DNA of 64,000 bases from the NCBI GenBank assembly GCA_005765155.1, contig VCCP01000004.1, positions 434,001 through 498,000 of the forward strand, given 5' to 3'. This document shows positions 34,601-45,800 of the stretch, in pieces; position 1 is the stretch's first letter; each line of letters starts with the position of its first letter. The notes beneath the pieces are model-generated. The model ran no database searches. It was not told the DNA's origin and saw only the letters and a list, made by a program, of their open reading frames with translations. This DNA is from Zelopaecilomyces penicillatus. Lineage: Eukaryota; Ascomycota; Sordariomycetes; Hypocreales; Pseudodiploosporaceae. The translations under genes were made by a program, and so were the position numbers.

Positions 34601-37600
34601 GTCGTTATCTCAGAGAGACTGTGTTTTTCGATTTATCTTATGGGTGGTATTTGGAATGTGTGAATGCAAGGCACAGCGTCTGTTTCATGGGCAGGCAATA
34701 GTTTGAGGAATGTCCAACGTGCAAATTACCGATATCTCTACTTTGACTCGTAGGAATCCGCCATGTCGAACTAGTTTATTCATCATCGTCGGCAGTGGCT
34801 AACAACCAGGCCGACACCCGACCGTTGAAACGTCTCTTCTCATCCAATGGCCAAATCTAGATGGCGCTTCTAGTAGATATTTTGATTAATATTGGAAAAC
34901 GTGCAATACATCATTGATTTGCCTTTATTAGCAGTACTAATACTAATACGAAGCAGGAACAGAAACGTTTTCCCACCACACGGGACTTGGGAATTTCGCT
35001 TACACACTTTTCCGCCAGTAGGGCGCATCAGCCACCAGCCACCCTCTGACAGGCCATCTGACTCAGACGACCAATCAGCAGCCAGCAGCCCCTACCACTC
35101 CTTCACACTTACTCCTAAACATCTTTGGCTGAGCAATCCCACCTCTTTCCTCTCTACGAATGTTGTCACTATTATCACTGTGGGTATTCTATCTTTCTTT
35201 TTTTGCTTTTTATATGTGTGTGTGTGTGTGTCGGGCTAGGAAGGCTTAGCGCACATCACTGATCAGTCGTGCGTTCAAGCTGTGGGTGGAGCTTTTTAGG
35301 TGCCGGCTTGTTTGGGACTAAGGGATCAGAATGGACCTTGTTTGGCGTCAGGGGTTGGCAGGTTTGAAGCAACTGTGGATGCTTTAGTTGTGTGGCTGGA
35401 CAGGATATGAAATCGATGGTGTTGATGGCGTCGAGAGATTCATGAGTTTGATGAACTTCAAAGCTGAAAAGACCGGGTTGAATGAGTCAAACAGCTAGGT
35501 TTGGCCCCTTGGTCTACAGGCTAAAGTACCCGTGATGAACCAAGCAGGAGAGCGGCGCAGAATCCCATGTTCCACGGCTAAATGTACTGATGCGTGTTAT
35601 TGAAGGTGGAGCCAGGGCTTCTTTTGTTTTTCGATAGTTGGCTTGGTTGGGGCTCTGGAGTTCTAGAATGGAGTATCCGTGATGGAGCCCCCGGCACCCC
35701 AGACTGTAGAGTTACTGTAAATGAAAAGTTGCCAAGAAAAGTTGTTGCAGAGTTTCTGTGAGAGTTTCTCCAGAAATGTAAGCATACCCGGTATTAGTCT
35801 ACGGAGTATCTTCTTCAATACCACTCTGCAAAGGTTCAGCTTTCCCCCCCATGAATAACATGCACATATTCACATCAAACACGGACGCAGGGTCGCACTT
35901 GGACATCCCATCTCTACCACGGTTCCCATTTTCAAGGTCACACGCGCGTCCCAGGAACTCATCGGAACCGTCAAAGCGGGCGGCGTATTCTGGAAAGAAA
36001 ATAGATGGGAGGTCGGATGCTACTCTGCACCACATACATGCCCACGCACAATAGCAACCCTTTTTTTCCACGATGTACTGTTGCACCCGATGTTTTAATC
36101 CCACCAACCATCCCATTTAGTTCCCTTCTTTCGCTCTCTTCTACAATATACTCTTATTGCAAAAAGACCGAGTTTAATATCAGATTCTCTACTATTGCAG
36201 ATTCTGGATCGATCCTTTTTTTTCCTGTTTAATACTCTAGTTCCTATTAACACCCTAAGCAAGGGGAACAGCGGACCGGACCGGACAATTAAAAGAGACC
36301 AAAAAAAAATGGTCCCTTGTCTCGGTCGCCTTTGTTTTCCCCGGCGACGGCCAATACCTGAGACGGGCTTTTCTCCCCCTTGTTGGCTTTGTTTGGTACC
36401 TGGTTCTTTTTTTATTAAATAAAGAACAGCCGGACTAGGGGGGGGGCTGTTTCCTAGACAAGAGTGCATGCCCGTTGTTGCCTTTCGGATGGCCGGAACT
36501 AATACTTGTAACTTGTGCTTTGAAGAACAAAACCCTGTAACAGTAGTGAACCACGTCCCCCTTTTAGCTCAGGTACCCGAAGGCTTGGTGTGTAAAGATT
36601 CCAACTGTTGAAAAAAAGTGGTCTGATGTTGCAGTAATAGACAGCAAGGGTTGTGTGTCTAGACCCTGCCACGCCTCTTTTTTTTGGGGCCTATATCGCC
36701 TCAATGTATAATCATTATACACCCACAAGGCTTGAACCGCCTTCCCAAGTAGCACGTACAAAATCCCACGCGAGTAAAGTTGTTTTTTTAGGGGGTGGTA
36801 TTCGGTTGACTGCTGTAGTAGTAGTGGGATCTTTAACTTTCTTGCATCGAGGTCTTGGCAGTGGTGGGAGAAGGGGGAGGCACGGGATGTGCGTTAGATG
36901 CATGCAACGCTTGACTAGCAACTCTGCAAGCTCGCCGCCATCAATCAAATAAAAAGAACAATGGACTTGACGAGCAACCCGAGACTTGAGCGAAACGGGA
37001 TAAACGCCCGAAGTTCTCATGAGAAAGGTATTGAGTAAGTACCGGTACTAGCACGTTAATATACTGGGGCCGCTTGGGGTTCGATGGTAGATAAGCTGCA
37101 AACGAGACAGAGTTGATGCAGCAGAAACGAATATAGGACGCGAAACCCATAGCACAGGCAATTATTCTTGGCTGGGTCTTTTTTTGTTGGTTGGCTTGTG
37201 TGTTTGGGTGGTTGAATCGCCCGCCACTTCATATCCACCCACATGAATGGCGGTATCCAAGCGACAGCGTCAAAGCCCTCAATGCGGGTTTCGTGGGTTT
37301 TTTCTCGGTGGTTCTTCAAACATGCAGTGCCGTAGAATAGCAACCCGCCCTAGGCAACCAAGATAACCGAGTTCAGCTATCCAATCAACCAAACAACCAG
37401 ACAACCCTTCCTGTTCGTGTCTGTTCTTAATATGTAGATACGTATACCCTCAAGTTCTTGTTTTTTTATATGCCTGGATCCGGACTACGGACATGATGAT
37501 GAAGCCGTGTGTGAGTGCATGCGTATGCGTATGCGTTATGTATGTGTGTGTGCATATAGGTAACTGCATATATGTACGCGAATGTATGTATTATATCCGG

Positions 37601-38479
37601 GTGTTTGGTATTTGGGAATCAAGGTCACAACGTTACAAGTGGGCATCTTCTCCGCAAGCACGGACTGCCAGTATCTGTTGTTTTTCTGTGTTCATGATGG
37701 CAGATGGTCCCCTCCTACCCTACAGTGCGCCGGATGGATATGCGGGCATCATTAAATTTTTCTTGGGTGTCGTGAATGCAGGGCACTTTGCTTTTAATTT
37801 ATTAGCTTCAAGTATGGCACTTTACGAGAGCCGAATCTAGCTACTTGCATACCGACACACAGAGTAGGTAGATGAGAAAAATGGAACACGAAAAAGAGGC
37901 TGATGAATCGGCAATGGATGGAAAAGCAAGGTTCTTGGCAGTAAAGAGGCGGGATGGCTGGTGTGTCAGTGTGTGTGTCTGTGTGTGTGGGGAGGATGAT
38001 TTGGATATGGAAGCCTGGGCTCTACACACACACACAGCTGTCTCTCAAACATCCTCTCTCACACACACACACACACACATCCGGGAGGATCAAGGCCCGG
38101 CTATTGGCTCTGGAAAACCACACACACACAGTGATTGTAGCCCAGACACAGCAGCCCAATGAGAATGAATCGACGTGTATTAAAGACGGTCCTAACATCT
38201 TGAGACCTGTTTCTCTCTCCCGGCTCGGTGTTGTCAAAGTCCTTGCATGCGTCTATCCATCCATCCATCCATCGGCAGTGCAACAGCCGTCTGATGTGCC
38301 GCGGTCCTTTTTTCTTTGCCTTTCCAATCGCAAGAACAGACGCACACACCCACTGCTCGCTACAAAGGCATCGATCGCCTGTTGTCGCCCCTCCCTCTCA
38401 CAATTCTTCGTTCCCCCGAAAGCCGTGAATTTTATCAATCTTACTCATCAGGGGAGAAGTGGGCAATAAACAAAAAAAG
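31608..38479. other. 6.9 kb gene-poor region
   Basis: I could not support a gene in this stretch. It holds many CA, GT, GGGG and ATCC runs, AT-rich blocks near 34.6-35.0 and 36.0-36.3 kb, and only short ORFs. Two are worth noting at low confidence: a minus-strand frame of about 105 codons (35799-36116) with a Cys/Gly-rich stretch, and a plus-strand frame at 34393-34581. Neither shows a domain or a credible splice partner. No tRNA-like fold was recognised. Confidence 0.45.
38060..38079. repeat. (CA)10 microsatellite
   Basis: A perfect CA run lies upstream of the FSH1 hydrolase gene. Further CA and GT runs lie nearby at about 37968-37990 and 38120-38130. Confidence 0.75.
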
Positions 38480-39662
38480 ATGAAGTTCCTTTGCCTGCAT
38501 GGCAATGGCACCAACAGCAATGTGAGTACACACACACATACACACGGACGTCACACCACACAGACGTCTTGAAGACGTGGAAGCGAGGAAGAGAAGGATA
38601 AGCAGATGTAGAAAGAAGCCGCAGAGAACAATGCTGCGTTGACACGCGGAAAGGCATCATCTCGGCGAAATTCTGCAAGATGAACCAACCCCGGGACCGC
38701 AAAAGAAGAAAGAAAAAGCAAAAAAGGGAAAAAATGATTGACACAAGGAACCTATGCACCCCAACTTTTTCTTTGGCTGACGCTTTGGTTATTTGTTACC
38801 CTTTACCCGGCGATCCAGGTCTTGAAACTGCAGACAGGTAAGGCCAAAATGCAACCTTGTTTTCGGAAGCATAAAAATACAATCATTTTGAGAGCTACGA
38901 AGTGAGATAAAGAAAAGAAGTCAATTTACTAACTTTGCTCTTCTTACATGCAGCGCCGCTTAGACACGAGCTTGAAGATGGGCACGAATACGAGTTTGTG
39001 GAAGCTGCTGTTGAGGCTCCCATGTCTGAAGGTGTGTGTGTGTGTGTCTTTTATTAGAGGAGGGAAAACTTTGGAGAGAGAGAGAGAGAGACTGACGTGA
39101 TCCAAAATCCGCGCATGGGTTATTAGGCGTCGATGCGCTGTCGTCGCCAGATGATCGCTTCTTTGCGTTTTTCGATCCTGGCGATCTGACCACCCTCTCG
39201 AGGGCGATTGGCCAGCTGGATGATTACGTCACAGCCGAGGGCCCGTTTGACGCCATCCTGGGCTTTTCCGCCGGAGCCGTGCTGGCAGCTCTGTATCTGG
39301 TGGACAAGCAGCGTCAGCTAGATCATCATCATGCTGGTGCTGATGGCAGCAGCAACAGCAGTGATAACAAAAAGCTACCCTTTAGGTGTGGCGTCTTCTT
39401 GTCGAGCGCCTCGAGCGCTGCAGAGATGGCACACTTGGGCGTTGATTTGCACAGGGACCTGCTCCGGATCCCCACGGCACATGTCTGGGGGTCGGCCGAT
39501 GAGACGGCACCGACGGGAGGGGTGGACCTGGCTCAGCTGTGTGACCCTCCAGCACGGCTCACGCTCGTGCACGAGGGAGGCCATGAGATTCCGCGAAAGG
39601 CACACCTGACAGAGTGCGTCCATGTTATCCGCAGGACCCTCTATCTGGCCGAGGGGAATTGA
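38480..39662 (+). CDS. FSH1-family serine hydrolase (LovG-like candidate releasing enzyme)
   Basis: Exons 38480-38521, 38819-38837, 38954-39031 and 39127-39662 give 224 residues in phase; exon 2 is a 19-base microexon. The start MKFLCLHGNGTNSN is the first strand and oxyanion-loop motif of the FSH1 (DUF341) alpha/beta hydrolases. The catalytic triad is visible as Ser94 in GFSAGA, Asp171 in WGSADE and His199 in GGHEIP. A low-complexity insert (HHHAGADGSSNSSDNK) interrupts the core after the nucleophile helix. FSH1 proteins include LovG, which hydrolytically releases the product of the lovastatin HR-PKS. The HR-PKS that starts 3.2 kb downstream on the same strand has no releasing domain, so acting in trans on it is a reasonable inference, not shown by the sequence. 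Confidence 0.85.
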
Positions 39663-41230
39663 TGGGGGGGTGGTGGTCCTTGCTCTCGCTTTGGATGAGT
39701 GGAGGTTGATAGGGACCTGGGTGGGATGGATGATGATAGATGCCAAGTAATAGATGGGCCTTGTATTGATCATTGTATGTACTGCATACATTCATTGGAT
39801 ATCTCTCTGGCTAAAAAAGTCATGATGATCTATTTCTGGGTCTATATCAGACAGGCATTCGTCCGTCTGTCCCTTTCTCCCCAGGGCACTGACCCAGCAA
39901 CAGAAACAACAAAAACCCCATCAGGTGTTCTAGGCATGGATCCTGCCGTGGAGACGCACGGTCGGCATAGACTGGCGGGATTCCGAACCAGATACTAATA
40001 CCACCTACCTATTTGTACGAAAAACGCTTCCATGATAACCAACAGCCTATCTACTGAAGCTAGGCAGTGTCAGTTGAGAGGCACGGTAGGCTCCCTGCAA
40101 TTAATAGACGCTCGAGACCCTATCAGGCATGCATGGCAGTCCACTCTCCAGAATTAACGTTCATGAATGGGGCTGTCATTGATAGAAAATCCCACATACC
40201 TATGTACGCATAGGGCGCATGTAGGTATTAGTACATCAACTGGCATGTTGGCAGCGCAGGTTCTCATGACAAACATGACATCACGGGCATGAACATGTAT
40301 GTCACTGTCAAAACGTTCATCGTCATGGGTTATCGTACCATTGCCGTTCCAGGTAGAGTAAGAAGGAGTTTCCATGCCCCAGCCTTTTTCTCTGCATTCA
40401 TCAACGGGTGGTGGTGGTGGCTGGGCTAGGCTACCAGAAAACCAAGAAAAAGCTAGGCGCAATAATAAACACGATACGAACACAAACGAGGTTATTGATC
40501 AATGGACCTGCAGGAGAAATAACAAAAAAACCTTCTTTTCCTTCTTCGTCTTCTACGGCCGGCCCAGCCAATGGCGCAACGGCCGGGCCTGAATGAGCTG
40601 TATGTGAGTGTGTGTATGTGTTGGTGTGGTTGCCCATGTATGCCGTGGCTTGGGTATCCTTGTTGGTGATTTACCGTTTGACACATCTGCTGTATACGGC
40701 TTGCCTATGATGGATGAGTTGAGTTGATTTGAGAGAGTGTGTCTGTTAATTTGCCAGTGTCCATCACTTCATGTTTGAAGTGAGTGTGTGTGTGTGTGTG
40801 TGCGTGTGCGCGTAATGGATGCCGCTAAAGGGACTTGCCAAACGCCCCACCCAGGTGGCGGCCTGCAAGGGGTTTAGGGCCTGTAGGGGCTTGTGGGGGC
40901 TGGCACAGTGGAAGAAGCACCCGAACCTGTACCTGTAGGGCTCCTCACGCCACTGTAGATGGGTCTGGCCTGGCGCTGGCCTGGAGCATGGAAACCTTGA
41001 AGCAACAGGGAAACAAACCCGACACTTTCAAGTCTTTCCATGCAGAGGATAAGGCATGGTCCATGGAGGGTTGCAGCAAGGCACCCGAGTTTCCCAGCTT
41101 CTGCCAGAAGAAAAAGAGGCGAGACGGCCAGACGGGAGTTGTTGCGGTGGATGCGCCACGGCCTCGACCGCCCTTGCGGTGCGTTTTTGGCCCAAAGAGG
41201 CAGCATTGGGAACATCCATCCCCCCCTTCC

Positions 41231-41271
41231 ATCTGTCCATCTGTCCATCCATCCATCAATCCATCCATCGA
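41231..41271. repeat. ATCC/ATCTGTCC short tandem repeats
   Basis: Repeated CCATCTGT and CCATCCAT units lie in the spacer upstream of the PKS. Confidence 0.75.
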
Positions 41272-41434
41272 TCGCGTCACCAAGGTACCAAGACAAGACA
41301 TAAACTGCATCGGCGCATCGGCGCATCACCATTGGAAAAATGTCTTCAGTTGCAGTACCTTGTAGGGCATTGGAGCATCTGGAAGGATCCATGGGCTCGC
41401 CAGACGGACCTGGGGAACGTCTGTGCGCCCTTCT

Positions 41435-41462
41435 CCCCCCCCCCCCCCCCCCCCCCCCCCCC
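41435..41462. repeat. C28 homopolymer
   Basis: An uninterrupted run of 28 C on the plus strand, the longest homopolymer in the window. Confidence 0.85.
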
Positions 41463-41947
41463 ACGGGGCGCATCTTTCGCACAGGTACAGGTACAGGTGA
41501 CCTAGGCGGTACTTTTGGAAACAGCCTGCCCAGCTGGACAAGCTGTCAGTGCTTTCAGGGCTGGTTAGCAGTGCTAGGCGTGCTGTGCTGTGCTGTGTTG
41601 TCCGACACCCGAGCACACAGGTGCATGCGGTTGGTTGGTTGGGTGGTGATGTGAATTATGATGAGGATTGGAGGTGACCATTGGTCATGGGAATAGGACT
41701 AATAAGCTGTGGTTAGTGCGTTCTCCAGGTAATAGCACCCGCAAATATTACCTACTAATACAAATCTAACAGTACCGTACTCGGGCAAAATGGGCATTGC
41801 AATCTGGATGTGCAAGGTTGCAGGCCCAGGTTGTTTCGCTGGATGACTGTAATTGAAGCTGTGCTATCAACAGAACTAACCTGCTAACCCATCAACTATA
41901 GGCGTTGTGCATGTCGCTGTAGTGGGTACCTTAGTAGGCTATCCCAT

Positions 41948-41980
41948 GGATCCCCCCCGTGGATCCCCCCCGTGGATCCC
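41948..41980. repeat. Triplicated GGATCCCCCCCGT-type unit
   Basis: Three direct copies of a GGATCC-containing unit of about 13 bases stand head to tail. The third copy is truncated. Confidence 0.75.
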
Positions 41981-42840
41981 TCTTCCAGCGCAGGCAGTCC
42001 GGGCTGTGCCGTAGGAAGGAACAGCTCGGTATTACCTGTACCTGCCTGCGCTGGGGCCCTGCAAGCTGGCTTCAAGTATTGGCATTTGCCTTTTTTGTCT
42101 TCACCTGAGAAGAAACAAACAAATAAGGTTATACATGTTTCCCCGAACCCTTACTGATGCACAACAGCCAGATCCATCCTTTGGCCCCCATTACGAGTAA
42201 TTCGATGAGGCCATGGAGTAAGGAAGGAATGAATTCATCGCAGCCCCCCCCCAAGCCTGCTGGGGAGCTAAAAGCCAACAGCCCAACAACGCAGCGAAAA
42301 ACCACCACCAAGACTACATCATTCAGGACCCTCCCAAGATCCGCGGGACCCCCCTCCCGGGTCCAGAAGCTAGCGCACGTTATCTATTATACCCTCCACC
42401 CGAGCGAGGGGCGGTAAGGTAGGTACCTACAGCACACCTAGGGGCTGGCTCTGGTCTGGCTTGGTTGGGACTGGACGGAAGTGAGTCCAGTCTGGGTCTG
42501 GGCAAAAGCCCCAGGACGCTGGGCTTGGTTGGCTTGCTGGGGTCGCAGACGAGCCACGATGGGGTCTTGTCTCCCCCAAGTCGACGCCATGTACCAGTAC
42601 GGCCAAGTGCCGTTCGGTATTGTCTGTTGCTTTGACCGAAAATGTGCCTGACCCAGGAAAACGCAACGTCCTATCACTAAGAATCATGCATCATTCATCA
42701 ATCTGGATCCTGCCTGTTGTTGGTCTTTAATCCCAGGAACCCCAAAACAAGAATAGCATGCTGGGTCCCATTTATGATTGCAATCTCTCCCTCCTGAAAA
42801 ACCCGGGCCCGGCGTCGAGGTTGTTTCGAACCAACAGGAG

Positions 42841-45800
42841 ATGGAAACCAAGCTGCTGCCGCTGCTGCTGCGACCAACAACAACAAGCACAACACCAACG
42901 ACAGACAGCCTGACCGACACACGCGCGCGCCCGCTCCCGCAGCATGACCAGGAGTCCATGGCCAGCAGCATGGACCTCACTTCGCCAACAGATAGCCCCA
43001 TGCTCATGGGTGCAGAACTCTCCTCAATAGGCAATGGAGAGTCCCAAACGAGCCTCAGCGAGCTCGACGACGGCTCGCTCAGCGGCTCCGTGTCTGATTT
43101 CGAGCTCGACGGCCACGATGACGACCCTATTGTCGTCTGCGGCCTTTCCATCAAGTTCCCCCAGGACGCCACGTCCCCGGAGGCTCTCTGGAAGATGATG
43201 ATGGAGAGACGTTGCGCCATGACCGAGTTCCCGCCAGACCGTGTCAATGCTGCTGGTTTCTACCAGAAAGACAAGAGACTCAACACTGTGAGTTTTACCT
43301 CTGCCACTTCCACTGCTACTGTTGCTTCTGCTGCTGCGCCGCTGTCGTTGCTTGCATTGAAACGGGGATAATTGCCCTCTTCACCCCGCGTGCACAGGGC
43401 CCCTGCTGCTGCTGCGAGCAGCATGAAATATGCGCCCGTTTGGACTCTTCGGCTGATCGATCGTGCAGATTCCCCTGAAAGGCGGCCATTTTCTGAAAGA
43501 GGATTTATCTGCATTTGATGCCGATTTCTTTGGCATCTCTCCAACCGAGGCAGCTTCCATGGATCCCATGCAGCGATGGCTGCTGGAGGCTGCCTATGGT
43601 GCGCTTGAAAACGGTAAGTTGGTCTGATTGATTGCACTGGCGTAGGCGTGTGTGTTTGTGTGTGTTGGCTCCTGTGATTTGTCATTATACCCATCTAAGA
43701 TATCTTTTACTTTTTTTTTTAACATGCAATTTCGCTGATTATGGATTACCGCCGTGTACAGCCGGAATCCCCATGGAAAGCGTTTCCGGCTCCTCAACCG
43801 GTGTCTACACCGGGTCTTTTGGCCTCGACTACATGCTGCAGTTGACGCGAGATGCCGAGTTCCCCCCCACATATGCGGCCGTTGGTTTCGGTCTCAGCAT
43901 GCTTGCCAATAGAATCAGTTGGTTCTTTAATCTTCACGGGCCCAGTATAGGCCTGGACTCTGCATGCTCCAGTTCTGCCATGGCCCTGGATGTCGCTTGC
44001 CAGGCTCTGCGGAGTGGCTCATGTGGAATGGTAAGTGCATGCCATCTTTCTCAGTTTTGTTGGCTCACCCTGAACAATAATTGATCAAGGGGCAAGGATG
44101 GAACAAAATTTGCTAATAAGGATCGATGTTTTTGTTTAGGCCATGGTTGCTGGCGCCAACTTGGCCAATTCCCCCGAACCATATGTCTGGATGTCCAATC
44201 TCAGTTTCCTATCTCCAGATAGCCGATGTCATTCATTTGATCACCGGGCCAACGGATATGCCCGAGGCGAAGGCATCGGCGTTCTGGTGCTCAAAAGACT
44301 CTCAGATGCTCTCCGCGATGGTAACACCATCCGAGCTGTCATCCGATCAACAGGCTCAAACGAGGATGGCAAGACACCAGGCATCACTCAACCCAGTCGG
44401 GAAGCACAGGAGCGACTGATTCGGGAAACCTATCAGAAAGCTGGACTTTCAATGGCACACACCCGATTCTTCGAGGCTCACGGAACTGGCACTCCAATGG
44501 GAGACCCCCGGGAAGCGCAGGCCATTGGCATGGCGTTTCAAAAGTACCGATCTGTTGAAGATCCACTCTATGTTGGGGCAATAAAAAGTAATATTGGGCA
44601 TTTGGAAGGGGCAAGTGGACTGGCAGGCCTGGTCAAGGCCATCATGGTGCTGGAAAAGGGAGTAATCCCCCCAAACACCAACTTCGAAAAAGTCAACCCT
44701 AAGATCGATACCACGTTTTTGAGGGTCAAGTTCCCACAGGAGGCGAGGCCGTGGCCTACCTCGGGACTACGCAGAGCCTCTGTCAACTCATTCGGTTACG
44801 GAGGCGCGAATTCACATGTTGTTCTTGATGACGCCTATAATTATTTGCGCTTGAGGTCATTACAGGGAAAACACTGCACGACCCCCTCACCCGATCAAAT
44901 CACCCCTATGCACTCTCCGACCCCTGACTTGGATGCTATTGAGCGTGAGCTATTACCCAAGCAAGGTGCAGTACCCAAGCTGCTGGTGTGGTCTACATCA
45001 GACAAAGGCGGAATTAGCCGAGTGGTGCAGTCCTATCAGGATTGGTACGATTCAGAAAAGCTTCTGCCAGACTCAAACCAGGGATGCTTCCTTGATAATC
45101 TGGCCTATACTTTAGACAGCCACAGAAGTCGCCACCCATGGAGGTCATTTGCCGTGCTGAACTCAACGGAAGAGCTTGGCGATCTAAAGACGCGCATGTC
45201 TCCTGCCTTGCGTGTGCGTCAGGAGGCGCCTCGCCTGGGCTTCATCTTTAGCGGCCAGGGAGCGCAATGGTTTGCCATGGGCCGTGAGCTGCTAGGATAC
45301 GCTTCATTTGCGACGGAGTTGACTCGGGCTGGGGATTTTCTGCAGTCTTTCGGCTGTCAGTGGTCTGTCTTGGGTAAGTCATTGAGATTGAAAACGAGAA
45401 ATCGACTCAACATCGTTGTGAGAATTACGGCTGATGAGTGTATAGATGAGTTGCTGAAATCCGAAAAGGAGTCGAATGTGGACAGAGCTGAGTTTAGCCA
45501 GGCTCTGTGTACAATCCTGCAAATAGCCCTGGTGAATCTCCTGAGGAAATTTGGAGTCCAACCCTCCTCTGTGGTTGGACATTCGTCAGGAGAAATCGCT
45601 GCAGCGTAAGTTTACAAAACTACTCCTTAGTCGGACCGCATTGTTTTGATTTGTAGATGATAACTAACAATGGCTAGTTACGCTGCTGGCTACTTGTGCT
45701 GTGAATCAGCTTGGAAGGTAGCCTACTATAGAGGAATCTGCTCTGCAGAGCTGTCTGAGTGTTCAACCTCTCTACCCCAAGGCGCCATGATGTCTGTTGG

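Larger units (their letters stand above)
39663..42840. other. 3.2 kb spacer between the FSH1 hydrolase and the PKS
   Basis: No supportable gene was seen. It contains a GT repeat near 40786-40804, ATCC repeats at 41231-41271, a 28-base C run at 41435-41462 and a triplicated GGATCCCCCCCGT unit at about 41948-41980. Overlapping ORFs on both strands around 40.8-41.6 kb are products of GC-rich repetitive DNA. The PKS promoter must lie at the right end. Confidence 0.5.

Noticed and set aside
39032..39126. Alternative reading of the GT-repeat intron in the FSH1 gene as coding
   Set aside because: The GTGTGTGT stretch reads into a stop, and joining across it restores GVDALSSPDDRFF in frame.
40835..41616. 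Several ORFs of 90-200 codons on both strands
   Set aside because: They run through ATCC repeats and a C28 homopolymer, are mutually overlapping and have repeat-derived sequence.
42778..42840. Upstream extension of the PKS reading frame
   Set aside because: The frame is open but has no ATG before 42841, so I used the first in-frame ATG.
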